Positions 31,748 to 32,505 of a DNA stretch of 32,505 nt are shown here, in pieces. Source of the DNA: SHLQ01 sp964441145 (GTDB taxonomy: Bacteria; Actinomycetota; Acidimicrobiia; Acidimicrobiales; SHLQ01); NCBI GenBank assembly GCA_964441145.1, contig CAYTUB010000029.1:1-32505 (forward strand). The letters are read 5' to 3'. Under the pieces are notes generated by a model. That model had not been told where the DNA came from, ran no database searches, and was given only the letters and a program-made list of their open reading frames with translations. The first letter of the stretch is position 1. Every line of letters starts with the position of its first letter. Made by a program: the position numbers and the translations under genes.

Positions 31748-32146
31748 ATGTGTTCCTCCAACAAGAGTGTGAAGTTCTGCACCTGCTCCGACGGCGAAAG
31801 GCTTCTGCCACCGTTTTGGATTTTGCATCGCCGGGACCGGTCTCGTGAAGAAGCGGATCTGATGGGCCAGCTCTATGAACCGGACTGGACCGACTCCGAG
31901 AAAGCTGTTCGCCAAGCAATCGTCGATGACCTCAGGGTGGGCGGATGCTTTGACTTTGACTACGAGCCGGCCGTCGATGACATCATCACCGTCGTTTACG
32001 GGCCGGAAGGTCATCGTTGGGAGTACCGCTACGAGGCCTCCGAGGATGGGCAGGGACGCTGGCAGATTGATGAAGGTGACCAATTCGCAACGTGGCGATC
32101 CCAGCTCGTGAGAGACTCTTCAGGTCCAATGACCTGGCAAAAGTAG
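31748..32146 (+). CDS. Small hypothetical protein with N-terminal cysteines
   Basis: The 132-aa protein has cysteines 2, 11 and 13 (MCSSNKSVKFCTCSDGE) that might bind a metal. A LPPFWILHRRD strand and an acidic C-terminal half (VDDIITVVYGPEGHRWEYRY) follow. No family is firmly recognised. AGGA lies about 7 nt upstream of the ATG. The frame continues open for 59 codons beyond its TAG stop; see the next entry. Confidence 0.6.
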   Translation: MCSSNKSVKFCTCSDGERLLPPFWILHRRDRSREEADLMGQLYEPDWTDSEKAVRQAIVDDLRVGGCFDFDYEPAVDDIITVVYGPEGHRWEYRYEASEDGQGRWQIDEGDQFATWRSQLVRDSSGPMTWQK

Positions 32147-32326
32147 AGCTCACTGGACCGGCTCGTTCCAACAAAACGTAGGCGGCTCCCGTCAGAAGAG
32201 ATGTACGCTAGCTTCCGGGCTCGGCTTCTCGACCTACCGTCGGAGTTCTCGAACACCGAGGCCTTCAACGCCAACGCCGCAGTTCTGGAATTCGAGTACG
32301 CAAACTGTGGGGAACCACCCGAATAG
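32147..32326 (+). pseudogene. In-frame open continuation after the stop, possible broken end or small gene
   Basis: Directly after the TAG at 32144-32146, the same frame runs for 59 sense codons to a second TAG at 32324-32326. From the ATG at 32201 it reads MYASFRARLLDLPSEFSNTE and ends LEFEYANCGEPPE. About 70% of third positions are G or C, as in real genes here. It could be a 41-aa gene, a readthrough extension, or the end of a longer protein cut by a nonsense mutation. The only ribosome-site candidate, AGAAGAG, abuts the ATG. Confidence 0.35.
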
Positions 32327-32505
32327 GTGCGCAACCACAGGACAACCCGTGTCGTTGCACAGAGGGGATGTTATGCATCGACATCCCAATGACGCTGCGC
32401 TGCTGAGCGCGTGTACCGATCAGGGCTAGCGACCAAGCCCGCCGCAGTTCGGCCTTTTCAAGGCGCGAACCGGTTGACAACGGTCGCGCCAACAGACTGG
32501 AAGCT
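32327..32505 (+). other. End of window without a recognised gene
   Basis: No convincing coding frame is seen. A perfect -35 hexamer, TTGACA, lies at 32474-32479 and could belong to a gene beyond the window; its -10 would fall near or past 32497. Confidence 0.3.

Noticed and set aside
32029..32334. 101-codon minus-strand frame at the window end
   Set aside because: Ser/Arg/Ala-rich as expected for an antisense frame; the plus-strand frame has better third-position composition.

Overview
This window looks like chromosome from a high-GC actinobacterium, most likely an uncultured or marine member of the Acidimicrobiia. That placement is an inference. It rests on the tatB/tatA-tatC-helY order known from Actinobacteria, a DUF4193 acidic zinc-ribbon protein, an F420-type PPOX protein, an HbpS/GlcG protein, strong G/C at third codon positions, and start codons that lie 6 to 8 nt after a -10 hexamer with no Shine-Dalgarno (leaderless style). 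I found no tRNA, rRNA, CRISPR array, insertion sequence or phage gene.

Layout. (1) 109-4566 is a tightly overlapping operon: a TatB/TatA-like protein, TatC, a HelY/Ski2-type DExH helicase with an RG-rich insertion, and a protein resembling the C-terminal part of a diacylglycerol kinase. (2) 4620-7743 holds a long tandem ThyX-fold protein whose two halves each keep a different part of the ThyX signature, a DUF4193 protein, a small helical protein and a GNAT acetyltransferase. (3) 7777-9117 (minus) encodes an RG-repeat, probably nucleic-acid-binding protein. It is followed by about 400 bp without convincing genes and a tiny candidate gene whose stop codon is the loop of a strong hairpin. (4) 9734-12901 holds an Hsp15-like S4 protein, a PPOX protein, a small hypothetical protein, a secreted CBM60-like protein behind a complex dyad-rich control region, and a small membrane protein. 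(5) 13208-20614 is a glycolate/glyoxylate operon, glcB-glcG-glcD-glcE-glcF plus an HI0933-family flavoprotein. It should oxidise glycolate to glyoxylate and condense that with acetyl-CoA to malate. (6) 20611-23866 (minus) holds a DUF2238 membrane protein and a hipB-hipA toxin-antitoxin module translationally coupled to a calcium-loop lipoprotein. (7) 24064-28511 holds a secreted RTX-repeat protein facing a minus-strand block: DM13 protein, truncated DM13 paralogue, DrrA/DrrB-type ABC exporter, DM13 protein. (8) 28646-32326 holds an OsmC protein, a second HI0933 flavoprotein, a Thr/Pro-rich lipoprotein and a small hypothetical protein with an apparent in-frame continuation past its stop.

The most unusual structure is the DM13 block. 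Three paralogues (two full, one reduced to membrane anchor plus linker) each carry the same upstream element, TTGTTAA-N9/10-GGAATC, exactly 29 nt before the ATG. They flank a two-gene ABC exporter. This suggests a co-regulated cell-surface system built by duplication. Its function cannot be read from the sequence.
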